Assembly (NCBI RefSeq): GCF_005771405.1
Contig: NZ_VAUA01000002.1
Location: 186,001 to 250,000, forward strand
DNA: 64,000 nt
Direction: 5' to 3'
Source of the DNA: Parasedimentitalea maritima
GTDB taxonomy: Bacteria; Pseudomonadota; Alphaproteobacteria; Rhodobacterales; Rhodobacteraceae
Of the stretch, positions 1 through 10,025 are shown piece after piece; the stretch's first letter is position 1; each line of letters starts with the position of its first letter. Under the pieces are notes generated by a model. That model was given only the letters and a program-made list of their open reading frames with translations, was not told where the DNA came from and did not search any database. The position numbers and the translations under genes were made by a program.

Positions 1-1773
1 GTTGACCCATCCGGCCTGTCCGGGGATTCAATGCGCTTGCCACAGGTATCGCGCCGGATGACCCGCCAAGAGGTGCTGCTGGCCCGTGGCACCGCCGATG
101 CTTTGGCGTTGCGCCACCGGTTCCATGACGACGGTGTGCATGCCAAATACGCACCACCCGGTGACATGGCCCGTGACTTGTACGAGTCAATGGAAACTGC
201 CCGCTGCGAGGCCATGGGCGCGCGGCATATGCCTGGCACCGCCAGCAACATTGATGTCAAGATCCACAACGAAGCTCTGCGCAAGGGCTATGATCAGTGC
301 CAAACCGCGTCCGAGGCGCCGCTTGCGGTGTCAGCCGGCTATCTGATCCGCCATCTGGCCACCGGACGCCCCCTGCCTGAAGGTGCGGCCAACGTGATGG
401 AACTATGGCGTGGGTTTATCGAAAACCAGGCTGGCGAAACGCTGGAAAACCTCGACGATACCATCGCTGACCAGGCCACATTTGCCAAGTTCGCCCGTCA
501 GGTGATCAGTGATCTCGGCTATGGCGATCAGTTGGGTGATGACCCCGACGATATCGACGATCAGGATGATCAGGCCGAAGACGACGCCGAAGAACAGCAA
601 GATCCCGATAGCAGCGGTCAAGAAGATGCTTCGGATGACGAGGCTGACGCCAATCCGGAGCAAAGCCAGGAACAGCAGCAGGACGAGCAGCAGGCTCAGG
701 TTTCGGCCGATGATATGGCCGACGAAGAAACTGGCGAAGAAACCGAGATGCCGGATGGTGAGGCGCCGCTGGAGCCGCCTACCCCGTTGCCGCCGTCTGA
801 TGCCGATCCGGATTATAAGGTTTACCTGAGCGACCACGACGAAGAAATACGCGCCGAAGATCTGGCAGAACCAGCCGAGCTGGAACGATTGCGCGCCTAT
901 CTGGATCAGCAACTAGAGCCGCTGAAAGGTGCCGTGAACCGCTTGGCCAACAAGTTGCAACGCCGCCTACAAGCGCAGCAGAACCGGTCATGGGAATTTG
1001 ATCTGGAGGAAGGCATTCTGGATGCCGGCCGTTTGGCCCGTGTGGTGGTCAGCCCCACTACACCGCTGTCGTTCAAGATCGAAAAAGACACTGAATTCCA
1101 AGACACGGTCGTGACATTGCTAATCGACAACTCTGGCTCAATGCGCGGTCGACCGATCTCGATCGCGGCGATCTGTGCAGATGTTCTGGCCCGAACGCTG
1201 GAACGTTGCAACGTCAAGGTCGAAATCCTGGGCTTTACCACCCGGGCCTGGAAAGGCGGACAGGCGCGTGAGGTTTGGCTGAACGATGGTCGCCCACAAA
1301 TGCCGGGCCGTCTGAACGACCTGCGCCACATCATCTACAAAAGTGCCGACGCCCCAATGCGCCGCACCCGGCCCAACTTGGGTTTGATGATGAAGGAAGG
1401 CCTGCTGAAGGAAAACATCGACGGTGAAGCGCTGGAATGGGCCCACCGGCGGATGGCCGCACGGCAAGAGGCACGCAAAATCCTGATGGTGATTTCGGAC
1501 GGCGCCCCAGTGGACGACAGTACCCTGTCGGTGAACCCCGCCAACTATCTCGAAAAACACCTGCGCGATGTAATCACCATGGTGGAAAAGAAAAAGATCG
1601 TTGAGCTGTTGGCGATTGGGATCGGCCATGATGTGACTCGTTATTATAACCGCGCGGTCACCATCACGGATGTGGAACAGTTGGCTGGCGCTATGACTGA
1701 GCAACTGGCTGCTTTGTTTGATTCTGACCCGCGCGCGCGTGCACGGGTGATGGGGATCAAGCGAGCTGGATAA
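1..1773 (+). CDS. cobT: Cobaltochelatase subunit CobT (5' end outside window)
   Basis: CobT is the AAA-associated subunit of the aerobic CobNST complex that inserts cobalt into hydrogenobyrinic acid a,c-diamide in cobalamin synthesis in the cytoplasm. The frame is open to the window edge and its first codons ([10 protein letters not shown] before [10 protein letters not shown]) match the usual CobT N-terminal region, so about 35-40 residues lie upstream. A strongly acidic low-complexity linker (many D, E and Q) is encoded around 540-740. A C-terminal von Willebrand A domain carries the MIDAS motif DNSGS at about 1128-1142. The gene ends at TAA/TAG-type stop just before a strong terminator, so it is the last gene of its transcript; cobS would be expected upstream. 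Family identification is secure; only the 5' end is missing. Confidence 0.95.
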   Translation, partial: VDPSGLSGDSMRLPQVSRRMTRQEVLLARGTADALALRHRFHDDGVHAKYAPPGDMARDLYESMETARCEAMGARHMPGTASNIDVKIHNEALRKGYDQCQTASEAPLAVSAGYLIRHLATGRPLPEGAANVMELWRGFIENQAGETLENLDDTIADQATFAKFARQVISDLGYGDQLGDDPDDIDDQDDQAEDDAEEQQDPDSSGQEDASDDEADANPEQSQEQQQDEQQAQVSADDMADEETGEETEMPDGEAPLEPPTPLPPSDADPDYKVYLSDHDEEIRAEDLAEPAELERLRAYLDQQLEPLKGAVNRLANKLQRRLQAQQNRSWEFDLEEGILDAGRLARVVVSPTTPLSFKIEKDTEFQDTVVTLLIDNSGSMRGRPISIAAICADVLARTLERCNVKVEILGFTTRAWKGGQAREVWLNDGRPQMPGRLNDLRHIIYKSADAPMRRTRPNLGLMMKEGLLKENIDGEALEWAHRRMAARQEARKILMVISDGAPVDDSTLSVNPANYLEKHLRDVITMVEKKKIVELLAIGIGHDVTRYYNRAVTITDVEQLAGAMTEQLAALFDSDPRARARVMGIKRAG

Positions 1774-1817
1774 GCCGACCCTTGCCACAGGCAGAGGTAT
1801 TTGAAACAAGAAGATAT

Positions 1818-1847
1818 AAGGCGCGTCATCGAGATGGCGCGCCTTTT
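1818..1847 (+). terminator. Rho-independent terminator after cobT
   Basis: An 8-bp stem AAGGCGCG / CGCGCCTT closes on a 12-base loop and is followed by TTTT and a second T-rich stretch. It lies 45 bases after the cobT stop and before the Shine-Dalgarno of the next gene. Confidence 0.8.
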
Positions 1848-1870
1848 GATTTTGCCCCGGAGGACCCCAC

Positions 1871-3661
1871 ATGTATCAGACTTTTGATGTGACTTCGCGC
1901 CCGGAACAGGGACCACCACGTTTGCAGGCTCTGCGGGCAGAATTGACGGCCGAAGGGTTGGACGGGTTTCTGGTGCCGCGTGCAGATGCACATCAAGGGG
2001 AATATGTGGCCCCTTGTGATGAACGGCTGAGCTGGCTGACCGGATTTACCGGGTCGGCAGGGTTTTGTGCCGTTCTTACAAGTATCGCGGGAGTATTTAT
2101 CGACGGGCGGTACCGCACCCAGGTCAAACGACAGGTCGCAGCTGAATACACCCCCGTACCCTGGCCCGAGATCCAACTGGCGGATTGGCTCATCGAGCAA
2201 CTACCAGAGGGTGGCAAGGTTGGATTTGATCCCTGGCTACACGCCGCCGGACAGATCAAGACCTTGTTGGAGCGCCTAACTGGAACCGGAATTGAACTGG
2301 TACAGGTCGACAATCTTGTTGACCGGGTCTGGACAGATCGTCCGGTTGCCCCGATGCAGGATGTCACCACTCATGAACTTCAATATGCCGGTGAAGCTGC
2401 GGCTGACAAATGTCAGCGATTGGCTAAGACACTGAGTGATGCGGGCCAAACAGCGGCACTAATCACCCTGCCCGATTCAATCATGTGGTTGCTGAACATA
2501 CGTGGGGCCGATATCGCCCGCAATCCAGTCGCGCATGGGTTTGCAATTCTCCACGATGATGCTCGGGTAGATCTGTTTATGGCAGTGCAAAAACTGGCTG
2601 GTGTCACCGAACATCTGGGCGCCTCAGTGACGATCCACCCTACGGCCAACCTTGAAGCAGCTGTCGCTGCTTTGAACGGTGCAGTTGCCGTAGATTCGAC
2701 TACTGTGCCTCAAGTTCTGGCTGATAACCTTGGCGACCGGTTGGTGAACGCCGGTGATCCCTGCGCCCTGCCTAAGGCCCGCAAAAACGCCGCTGAAATA
2801 GCAGGAAGTGCCGCCGCCCATCTGCGGGATGGCGCAGCAGTGGTGGAGGTGCTGGCCTGGCTTGATGCTCAGGCTCCTGGCAGCCTGACCGAAATTGAAG
2901 TGGTTACCAAGCTGGAAGAGTTGCGCCAGCGCGACCCCGCCCTACGCGATATTAGCTTTGAAACCATCGCAGGCACGGGTGAAAACGGTGCGGTCATGCA
3001 CTACCGGGTCACCAAGGACTCCAACACCGTTCTGAACGAAGGCGATTTGCTGGTTCTGGACAGTGGGGGCCAGTATTTGGACGGCACCACAGATATTACC
3101 CGCACAGTACCAATTGGGGGGGCTGGTGACCAAGAAAGGGCGGCGTTTACTCGCGTCCTGCAAGGTATGATCGCCATGTCCTGTCTACGCTGGCCCGTTG
3201 GACTGGCTGGACGTGATATCGAAGCCGTGGGTCGGGTTCCCTTGTGGCTGGCTGGTCAGGACTTCAACCACGGACTAGGCCACGGTGTTGGTGCGTTCCT
3301 GAGTGTCCATGAAGGGCCACAACGGTTGAGCCGCGTTAGCCATGTGCCACTAGAGACGGGGATGATCCTGTCCAATGAACCCGGGTATTACCGTGAAGGG
3401 GCTTTTGGTATCCGTATTGAAAACCTTTTGGTGGTTGAACCTGCGCCCAAATTAGCCAGTGCCGATGCAGAACGGGAAATGCTGGTGTGGCGGACACTCA
3501 CCTTTGCTCCAATTGACCGGCGATTGATCGTTGTAGAAATGCTGACGCAAGCAGAACGCAACTGGCTGAATGCCTATCATCAAGAAGTCGCGGCAAAAAT
3601 TGGCCCCAACGTCACTGCTGATGCACAGGCTTGGCTGGTCAAAGCAACCGCGACAATTTGA
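1871..3661 (+). CDS. pepP: Xaa-Pro aminopeptidase, M24 family
   Basis: Dinuclear-metal aminopeptidase that removes an N-terminal residue preceding proline; cytoplasmic peptide turnover. At 596 residues it has the long three-part form: two N-terminal creatinase-like domains (about 1-320) and a C-terminal pita-bread M24 domain (about 325-540) plus a C-terminal tail. The metal ligands are visible: D397 in LDSGG and D408 in DGTTDITRTV, a His in NHGLGHGVG, and the two Glu residues in SNEPGYY and RIENL. Start ATG is preceded by CGGAGGACCCCAC, a GGAGG Shine-Dalgarno 8 bases away. The gene symbol is the usual family name; exact substrate preference cannot be read from sequence. Confidence 0.9.
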   Translation: MYQTFDVTSRPEQGPPRLQALRAELTAEGLDGFLVPRADAHQGEYVAPCDERLSWLTGFTGSAGFCAVLTSIAGVFIDGRYRTQVKRQVAAEYTPVPWPEIQLADWLIEQLPEGGKVGFDPWLHAAGQIKTLLERLTGTGIELVQVDNLVDRVWTDRPVAPMQDVTTHELQYAGEAAADKCQRLAKTLSDAGQTAALITLPDSIMWLLNIRGADIARNPVAHGFAILHDDARVDLFMAVQKLAGVTEHLGASVTIHPTANLEAAVAALNGAVAVDSTTVPQVLADNLGDRLVNAGDPCALPKARKNAAEIAGSAAAHLRDGAAVVEVLAWLDAQAPGSLTEIEVVTKLEELRQRDPALRDISFETIAGTGENGAVMHYRVTKDSNTVLNEGDLLVLDSGGQYLDGTTDITRTVPIGGAGDQERAAFTRVLQGMIAMSCLRWPVGLAGRDIEAVGRVPLWLAGQDFNHGLGHGVGAFLSVHEGPQRLSRVSHVPLETGMILSNEPGYYREGAFGIRIENLLVVEPAPKLASADAEREMLVWRTLTFAPIDRRLIVVEMLTQAERNWLNAYHQEVAAKIGPNVTADAQAWLVKATATI

Positions 3662-3720
3662 TTTTCAACTGATATAGAAGCTGCTCGGCCGAAGAGAACC
3701 AAGAACACAGGGAAGATGAC

Positions 3721-4062
3721 ATGAGTGATATCCGCATTCGCAAGGTAACTGGCAACTGGGTCGTACGCTCGGGTGGTGCCATCCTGGGAGAAAGCAGCAA
3801 TGTGCTGGAGCTGAACGAAGGACACCTTGCGCCTGTGATCTATTTTCCTCGTGAAGACATTGCGATGGCCATGCTGGATCGAAGCGATAAAACAACCCAT
3901 TGCCCCTATAAAGGTGATGCCAGCTACTTCTCTATCGTTAATATGTCTACAACCACAAAAGACGCGGTCTGGAGTTACGAAAACCCAATCGATAGTGTTG
4001 CTGAAATCAAAAACTATCTGGCGTTTGTGCTCAGTGACTCGGTCAAGGTCGAGCAGCTTTAA
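3721..4062 (+). CDS. DUF427 domain protein
   Basis: A 113-residue protein of the DUF427 family, a small beta-rich fold found as a single domain in many proteobacteria. Recognisable features are the N-terminal VTGNWVVRSGGAILGES strand pair, the YFPREDIAM segment and the CPYKGDASYFSI core with later WSYENPIDSVAEIKNYLAF. No catalytic function is established for the family. It follows pepP by 59 bases on the same strand, so it may be co-transcribed. Start ATG has GGGAAG 5-6 bases upstream. Confidence 0.85.
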   Translation: MSDIRIRKVTGNWVVRSGGAILGESSNVLELNEGHLAPVIYFPREDIAMAMLDRSDKTTHCPYKGDASYFSIVNMSTTTKDAVWSYENPIDSVAEIKNYLAFVLSDSVKVEQL

Positions 4063-4231
4063 CAGCAAAAACAGGCAACTCCTGATCTACTGAGAGTTCC
4101 GGCACTCTAGCTTTTATACTCAAACTAAAAACTAGGGTTAAAAAGAGCATCCGCGCGGAGCAATGCCGCGAGGGTGAGGTGTTTGAACACAACGATACCG
4201 GGAGCGACTACCTGTCGCATCCCAAACTTCG

Positions 4232-4423
4232 TTAATGGAGCAGAGAATTGCTTAACTGGCGTCGTGCAGCTTCCATAGCATCACCCGATCCAACAAAATG
4301 CGTCTCGTTTGCACAGCGGATTGCGTAATCAATGAGGGCCTCTAGTGACACTCGCTCTTTTTCTTGCTCGCTCAATTTGTTGTTCTTATCAGCCTCTTTT
4401 GGGCCGTTTTTCGAGAAGAACAT
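4232..4423 (-). CDS. Small hypothetical protein (63 aa)
   Basis: Not recognised. A short hydrophilic, lysine- and glutamate-rich N-terminal part is followed by a helical segment (SLEALIDYAIRCANETHF). No signal peptide or membrane span. Support for being real is the ATG with a GGAAGGA Shine-Dalgarno 6-7 bases upstream and its own upstream region shared with the divergent LysR gene. It could also be a chance reading frame. Confidence 0.5.
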   Translation of the reverse strand: MFFSKNGPKEADKNNKLSEQEKERVSLEALIDYAIRCANETHFVGSGDAMEAARRQLSNSLLH

Positions 4424-4431
4424 GATATTCC

Positions 4432-4469
4432 TTCCGTCTTGCCTGTGAGTAGTACTACTGTTCCGTCTT
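4432..4469. promoter_or_regulatory. Palindrome between direct repeats in divergent promoter region
   Basis: A perfect 12-base palindrome AGTAGTACTACT (4448-4459) lies between two copies of TTCCGTCTT (4432-4440 and 4461-4469). It sits between the small minus-strand gene and the plus-strand LysR gene, which is where a LysR regulator usually binds to control itself and its neighbour. The function is inferred from position only. Confidence 0.35.
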
Positions 4470-4520
4470 TATCATGAGGCTAGCTTACTCATTTTAGCAA
4501 TCGAAAGAAAAAATTAACCT

Positions 4521-5429
4521 ATGCAAGATGTCGATATATCACAGATCAATGGTAGGGTTTTACGCATCTTTCTCGCTGTTTTCGATAATGTATCGGTCAG
4601 CAAGGCGGCGCATCAACTGGACATCAGTCAATCCACGGTGAGCCATAGCATCGAAAAACTGCGCGTTATTTTGGGTGACAGCCTGTTCATTCAAGCCGGC
4701 AGAGGCATCATTCCCAGTGCCCATGCTGAGTTGATGGCCCCGAAAGTGCGGGGCTTACTTGCGGAAATGGAAGCCCTTGTCGACATGGGGGACTATAACC
4801 CGCACACAGACACAGAGCCTTTCTCTATTGCAGCCAATGGTAGCACATTGGCCCATGAGGTCTCGCGAATCAGAGATGCGATATGGCAGCAAGTACCTGA
4901 CAAAACAGTGATTTTTCGCGAACTTGGGTCACGAACAAACGTCGAGACGGTGCTCGACAACGCCAGCACAAACATTGCCATCACTGTGCGTCCAGCCAAG
5001 TATCCACTTAGTCTGAACCATACACCGTTGTCATCCAGTAAGATGGTCGTTTTTTATGACGCTTCGGTTTCGGAGCCAGTCCACACAGTTTCGGACTATT
5101 GCAATGCCCGTCACGCAGCATTGGATTTTGGTGGGAGTGGCAAGAGCGAGTTGGCGCTGTCACTAGAAGACAGAGGCCTGAAACGACGTATTTCCTGCAT
5201 GGTACCCAATGTCTGGTTGCTGGCTGAGATGGTGCGCGGTTCTGACATGATTGCGACATTACCATCACAGTTGGGGCAGTCTGCTTTTTCTGGATTGCAA
5301 TCTTGTCCAATTCCGTTGCCGCAGGCTGATCTCCATTTTGATCTGGTTTGGCATCGGCGTTATGATAATTCCGCCCGCCTGAAATGGCTGCGCGGTGTAA
5401 TCTGCGACGCTATTAAATCTTCGGATTAA
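4521..5429 (+). CDS. LysR family transcriptional regulator
   Basis: A 302-residue regulator. An N-terminal winged helix-turn-helix (about 10-68; VSVSKAAHQLDISQSTVSHSIEKL with the family's S-Q-S-T-V-S recognition helix) is followed by a periplasmic-binding-type effector domain (about 95-295). The effector cannot be predicted. It is divergent from a 63-residue gene with a palindrome in between, and convergent with the ClC gene. The surrounding bases are less GC-rich than the dcw genes, which would fit later acquisition, but this was only judged by eye. Confidence 0.88.
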   Translation: MQDVDISQINGRVLRIFLAVFDNVSVSKAAHQLDISQSTVSHSIEKLRVILGDSLFIQAGRGIIPSAHAELMAPKVRGLLAEMEALVDMGDYNPHTDTEPFSIAANGSTLAHEVSRIRDAIWQQVPDKTVIFRELGSRTNVETVLDNASTNIAITVRPAKYPLSLNHTPLSSSKMVVFYDASVSEPVHTVSDYCNARHAALDFGGSGKSELALSLEDRGLKRRISCMVPNVWLLAEMVRGSDMIATLPSQLGQSAFSGLQSCPIPLPQADLHFDLVWHRRYDNSARLKWLRGVICDAIKSSD

Positions 5430-5462
5430 TCTTGAATTGAACCAGTCAGACCTTACCTGTGG

Positions 5463-7151
5463 CTAGCTGTGTTCTTCAGCTGCAGCCGCGGCCAGTGCTC
5501 GATTGTAAGCCTTTAACGCATCAATGTGATACAGAGCGCCAAGAATTTCTGGATCGCTATCCTCATCGTTGCGCACAACCACGGGCAAATATGCGATATC
5601 TGCGCGGTCAAAAATCGGCATAGCTGCTTCAAGACTGGCGGCAGCTACAATACACAGCCCCTGATCAATTAGCGCCGCACAGTCCTCAGATGTTGCACAG
5701 CGCGGATCACCCAGGGGCCGCATCACGGCCCCTGCCCGGATCAGCGCCAATACGTAAGCCTGCGGCCCAGCCGCGCAGTGGATTTCACGCTTTGACAGCT
5801 GGGTCAGAAAAAACGACCGATCCACTAGCCGCGAGGCGAGTGCGGTGGACATCGACACAGCCACCATTACCGCCAACCCAATTTGCCAGTCACCAGTGAG
5901 CTCAAAAACGATCAGGGTTGTTGAAATTGGCGCGCCAAGTACAGCCGCCGCAACCGCTCCCATGCCAGCAAAGGCATAAAGCGTATGCGTACCTGAAACA
6001 TCTGGCAGCACCGATGTGGCAATCAGCCCAAAGGCCAGTCCGGTCAATGCCCCGATCATTAGAGCGGGTGAAAACACTCCGCCGCCCATACGGCCACCCA
6101 TGGTGACAGCCACCGCCGCGGTTTTGAATATGGCGAACAGAATTGCCTGCCATAGCAGCAGGCTGCCAGTTAGCGCTAAGACTGTCGTTTCATATCCAAC
6201 GCCAATTATATGGGGGAACCAGATTGCCATCAGCCCCAGCAATGCTCCCGCTGCGGTTGGACGCAGCCAGCGAGGCAAGTGCAAATGATCCTGGACAAAA
6301 CCAGCAAGCGCATCAGCCCAGAAAATAGATCTCATCAACACCACAGCCACCAGGCCGCAAATGGTCCCCAAGATTAGAAACGCAGGTAATTCTACATAGA
6401 ATTGCAAAGCGCCTGGCGTCACCAGATCAAATTCTGTGACATCGCCATAAGCCAGTCGGTTGATCACCGTACCAGCGACTGAGGCGATCACAATTGGGGC
6501 AAAGGCATGAACCGCAAAATGTCGCAGAACCACTTCAAGCGCGAATAGTGCACCCGCAATTGGAGCATTGAAACTTGCCGACACGGCTGCCGCTACGGCA
6601 CATCCCAGCAAATCTCGCCCTGTAAGGCCATCGGCCTGAATGCGATTGCTGACCCAGGTTGATATGACAGCTGCGAGATGAACCACTGGTCCCTCGCGAC
6701 CGGTGGATCCACCGGTACTGAGCGTTAAGAACGAGGCCAGCGCAGAGGCCAACCCCTCCTTCACTTCAACGCGCCCGTCCCTCAGGGCCGAGCCCTCGAT
6801 CACATCAGCCACAGAACGCACCCGCCCATCAGGCGTAAAATTGTGCAGGATCACCCCAACCACCAGACCACCAAGTGCGGGGATTAACAAAACCCAATAC
6901 CACTCCAGAGATTCCGCGAAAGTATGTAGAAAAAGAACATCGTCTGCCCCGTAAACCCAGGCCTGCAGCGCGGTAATACCCATGCGAAAGAATAAGGCGG
7001 CAAACCCACCAGCAATACCAATCATCAAAGCGATGAACCAGAACTGCACCTGACTGGGGCCACGGTGCCGCAGCACACGCCAACCATCGCGCAGCGCCGC
7101 ACGTACCAACGCCCGCTGGGTCAACATAAGAGAGCGAGTGGTTTTTTTCAT
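5463..7151 (-). CDS. ClC-type chloride channel/antiporter with C-terminal CBS-like domain
   Basis: Inner-membrane anion transporter of the ClC family. The selectivity-filter motifs are visible: GGSTGREGP, which holds the gating glutamate, and GGGVFSPAL, with about ten hydrophobic segments between residues 40 and 430. The last 110 residues form a soluble domain resembling a single CBS unit (ALIRAGAVMRPLGDP...IAYLPVVV). The gating Glu suggests H+/Cl- exchange rather than pure channel behaviour, but this is inference. ATG at 7151 was preferred over an upstream TTG at 7175 because AAAGGCAGG lies directly before it. The gene starts about 95 bases from the 3' end of recN, which is transcribed towards it. 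Confidence 0.9.
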   Translation of the reverse strand: MKKTTRSLMLTQRALVRAALRDGWRVLRHRGPSQVQFWFIALMIGIAGGFAALFFRMGITALQAWVYGADDVLFLHTFAESLEWYWVLLIPALGGLVVGVILHNFTPDGRVRSVADVIEGSALRDGRVEVKEGLASALASFLTLSTGGSTGREGPVVHLAAVISTWVSNRIQADGLTGRDLLGCAVAAAVSASFNAPIAGALFALEVVLRHFAVHAFAPIVIASVAGTVINRLAYGDVTEFDLVTPGALQFYVELPAFLILGTICGLVAVVLMRSIFWADALAGFVQDHLHLPRWLRPTAAGALLGLMAIWFPHIIGVGYETTVLALTGSLLLWQAILFAIFKTAAVAVTMGGRMGGGVFSPALMIGALTGLAFGLIATSVLPDVSGTHTLYAFAGMGAVAAAVLGAPISTTLIVFELTGDWQIGLAVMVAVSMSTALASRLVDRSFFLTQLSKREIHCAAGPQAYVLALIRAGAVMRPLGDPRCATSEDCAALIDQGLCIVAAASLEAAMPIFDRADIAYLPVVVRNDEDSDPEILGALYHIDALKAYNRALAAAAAEEHS

Positions 7152-7246
7152 TGCCTGCCTTTGGTCCGGTCCCAATCTGTTTAGAACAGAGTGACGTTAC
7201 AAAAAAGACAGTTAATTTTTGTAACACGCTCAGAAGATTGTCTCTG

Positions 7247-8899
7247 CTAGCTTGCCAACAGAGAGCGCGCCGCTGCGCGGGCCTCCTCCGTAATCGTATC
7301 GCCAGAAACCATCCGAGCTATTTCATCAACGCGCGCATCACTGTCCAGAGGCACCACTGTGGAGAGTGTCAAATCATTGACAACCTGCTTTTGCACCCGC
7401 CAATGATAGGCGCCTTGCGCCGCAACTTGGGGGGAATGGGTGACCACCAGAACTTGCCCGCCTTCGGCCAGCGCCGACAGGCGGCGGCCCACTGCATCAG
7501 CGGTCGCCCCGCCAACACCACGATCGATCTCATCAAAGATCAGTGTCTGACCACTGTCATCCCCGTGCAAACACACTTTGAGCGCCAGCAGAAAACGGCT
7601 CAGTTCACCACCCGAGGCAATTTTGTTTAGTGGTCCAGCAGGTGCACCCGGGTTCGTGGCCACTGTAAATGCAACGACATCTCGACCTTCGGGGCCCGGT
7701 TCTGCTATATCGAACATTGTCTGGAATACAGCGCGTTCCATTTTGAGAGGTGCCAATTCTGCCATCACTGCGGCATCTAGAGACCCGGCGCGTTGCTGAC
7801 GTTTCGCGCTGAGCGACGTTGCGGCTACCTCGTAATCTGCCTCGGCCGCCAATAGTGTGGCTTCTTGATCAGCTAAATCTTTGTCACCCGCATCCAATGC
7901 CGCCAGTTTGACCCGCAATGTCTCACCATATGCGCTCAACTCATCGGCCAGCACGTCGTGTTTGCGAGCAAGTGCGCGAATGGCAAATAACCGTTCTTCA
8001 CACTCTTCCAGTTCGGATGGATTGAACTCCAGCCCACTTAGAACACGGCCGACACCATCCTGTGCTTCGCCCAATTCCAACATGGCTCGGCTTAGCGCTG
8101 CTAACGGTGCGTCCAAGTCAGCTGCATCGCTGCCACTGACCGATTCCAGCCAGCGTTGTGCTTCGCCCATCGCACTTTCAGCACCTTCGGTCAGGAAACC
8201 ATGTGCGCGGGCAACATCGCCGCGGATACGTTCTGCTCCTTGCATCTGTCGCCGCTGCACGTCCAACGCAGCATCTTCACCGGGTTGAGGGTTCAGTTGA
8301 TCCAACTCAGCAACAGCGTGACGCAGGAATTCTTCTTCGGCTCTGACTTCATCTAGGGCGGCGCGGGTTGCATTCACCGCATTGCGGGCCTTGGCCATCG
8401 CGGTCCAGGTTTTACGGGTGTTCGCTAAAAGAGCGCCCACACCAGCAAACTCGTCCAGCATTGAACGATGGCCCTTTGGATTCAGTAGACCGCGGTCATC
8501 ATGTTGGCCGTGCAGCTCCACTAGTGTGGCAGAAAGCGCCCGCAATACCTCGCCTGAACATCGCCGATCATTAACCCAGGCGGTCTTACGCCCTTCAGAG
8601 GTATTGACACGGCGTAGGATCAGTTCGCCGTCTTCACAGGGTGGCCACCCGGCTTCGGCCAACACTGAATGGGCTGCATGCCCGTCATTCAAATCAAACT
8701 CCGCAACCACTTCGCCCTGCTTGGCGCCCTGACGCACCAACTCCGCACGCCCCCGCCAGCCTAGAACAAAGCCCAACGAATCAAGCAAGATGGACTTGCC
8801 TGCCCCGGTTTCGCCGGTCAGCACATTTAGGCCGGGCTGAAATCCCAGTTCTAGGTGATCAATGATCAGAATATCTCGAATATCAAGTGCGCGCAGCAT
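7247..8899 (-). CDS. recN: DNA repair protein RecN
   Basis: SMC-like ATPase that acts in recombinational repair of double-strand breaks. The Walker A motif GETGAGKS is at residues 29-36. A long coiled-coil region (about 150-360) separates it from the C-terminal ABC signature and the Walker B LIFDEIDRGVGG. At 550 residues the length is normal. It is the last gene of the dcw-lpxC-bamD series on this strand, 40 bases after bamD. No GTTC-N7-GTTC LexA box was seen in that gap, so it may depend on upstream promoters. Confidence 0.95.
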   Translation of the reverse strand: MLRALDIRDILIIDHLELGFQPGLNVLTGETGAGKSILLDSLGFVLGWRGRAELVRQGAKQGEVVAEFDLNDGHAAHSVLAEAGWPPCEDGELILRRVNTSEGRKTAWVNDRRCSGEVLRALSATLVELHGQHDDRGLLNPKGHRSMLDEFAGVGALLANTRKTWTAMAKARNAVNATRAALDEVRAEEEFLRHAVAELDQLNPQPGEDAALDVQRRQMQGAERIRGDVARAHGFLTEGAESAMGEAQRWLESVSGSDAADLDAPLAALSRAMLELGEAQDGVGRVLSGLEFNPSELEECEERLFAIRALARKHDVLADELSAYGETLRVKLAALDAGDKDLADQEATLLAAEADYEVAATSLSAKRQQRAGSLDAAVMAELAPLKMERAVFQTMFDIAEPGPEGRDVVAFTVATNPGAPAGPLNKIASGGELSRFLLALKVCLHGDDSGQTLIFDEIDRGVGGATADAVGRRLSALAEGGQVLVVTHSPQVAAQGAYHWRVQKQVVNDLTLSTVVPLDSDARVDEIARMVSGDTITEEARAAARSLLAS

Positions 8900-8914
8900 T
8901 ACCGCTATCCGTGA

Positions 8915-8934
8915 GGTGGGGACGCGGCCCCACC
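8915..8934 (-). other. Hairpin between bamD and recN
   Basis: GGTGGGG and CCCCACC form a 7-bp stem around ACGCGG in the 40-base gap. No T-run follows, so it is more likely an RNA processing or stability element than a full terminator. Confidence 0.4.
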
Positions 8935-8939
8935 CTTCC

Positions 8940-9785
8940 TTAGAGCCATTGCCCTTTAATCGACTGACGGTAGATTTGGCTCAGCCAGTTGTTTCCACGG
9001 TCCTTCATCTTCAGCCCATTGGCCGTTAGCAATTTGTAGCTGTCTTCATACCATTCAGTGGAACGATAGTTATGGCCCAAGATAGCCCCAGCGGACTGCG
9101 CTTCAGCCGTTAAGCCCAGGGATAGATAGGCCTCTACCAGACGGTGCAGAGCTTCCGGTGTGTTGCTGGTGGTTTGGAAATCTTCGACCACAACCCTGAA
9201 CCGGTTGATCGCAGATGAATAGTGGCCCTTGCGTAGATAGTAGCGACCGATTTCCATTTCCTTGCCCGCCAAGTGATCGAATGCCAGGTCAAATTTTAAA
9301 ATGGCGGAGTTGGCATATTCACTATCAGGATAGACTTCGATCACTGTCCGCAACGCCTGCAATGCCTGAAACGTCAGCCCTTGATCGCGGCCAACTTCAT
9401 CAATTTGGTCGTAATAGCTTAGGGCTAGCAGGTATTGAGCATAGGCGGCGTCTTCATCGGTTGGATAGAAATCAATAAACCGTTGCGCAGCACCGCGGCT
9501 GTTTTCATAGTCTTTACCCTGATGAAAGGTAAAAGCCTGCATGATCAGAGCTCGCTGCGACCACGAAGAATACGGGTAAAGTCGTTCAATTTCCGAAAAG
9601 TAATACGCTGCGTCAATGGTCCGGTTACGGGACAATTCAAACTCGCCTCGCTCAAAAATCTGTTCCGGCGTGAACGCTTCCAGATTAACTGACCGGTCTC
9701 CTTCACGGCCATTGCCGCAGCTGACAAGAGCAGTCAATAGAAGAACTACACCGATGGCTTTGAACCCTGCCCTGATGCCGACCAT
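8940..9785 (-). CDS. bamD: Outer membrane assembly lipoprotein BamD
   Basis: Lipoprotein of the BAM complex that folds beta-barrels into the outer membrane, partner of BamA. The signal sequence ends in the lipobox LVSC (Cys at residue 23). The mature part consists of tetratricopeptide repeats (about 38-245), beginning with FTPEQIFERGEFELSRN, as in the family. Length (281) is typical. It follows lpxC in a common alphaproteobacterial order lpxC-bamD-recN, although a strong terminator separates it from lpxC, so it must have its own promoter in 9786-9960. Confidence 0.93.
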   Translation of the reverse strand: MVGIRAGFKAIGVVLLLTALVSCGNGREGDRSVNLEAFTPEQIFERGEFELSRNRTIDAAYYFSEIERLYPYSSWSQRALIMQAFTFHQGKDYENSRGAAQRFIDFYPTDEDAAYAQYLLALSYYDQIDEVGRDQGLTFQALQALRTVIEVYPDSEYANSAILKFDLAFDHLAGKEMEIGRYYLRKGHYSSAINRFRVVVEDFQTTSNTPEALHRLVEAYLSLGLTAEAQSAGAILGHNYRSTEWYEDSYKLLTANGLKMKDRGNNWLSQIYRQSIKGQWL

Positions 9786-9962
9786 ATTCGCCTAACCTCA
9801 CCGTATTCACTTGCGGGTGTTCACCCCGGTTATGCAGGGTCTAGCACATTCATCAGAGGTGCAAAATGCCTTTAACCCATTTTCGCATTCACATGGCAAA
9901 GAAAGCAGCGCCCCGTCAAGTGCAGGCAGTACTTCAAACCACGACAGACTTACCTAAAGCAG

Positions 9963-9993
9963 AAAAAAGAGCTCGCGCCGACTGGCCGAGCTC
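9963..9993 (-). terminator. lpxC: Rho-independent terminator after lpxC
   Basis: Read on the minus strand, GAGCTCG pairs with CGAGCTC with an inner GCC/GGC pair block, followed by TTTTTT. It lies about 33 bases past the lpxC stop. Confidence 0.85.
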
Positions 9994-10025
9994 TGCGATT
10001 CTCAACACCAACGCTGTGGCGGATG

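Noticed and set aside
1138-1872. Minus-strand frame opposite the CobT VWA domain
   Set aside because: Antisense shadow of cobT, without family resemblance.
4086-4232. Open frame ending in HNDTGSDYLSHPKLR before 4232
   Set aside because: No start codon in frame, unknown family and under 50 codons; it could be the tail of a lost gene but this cannot be supported.
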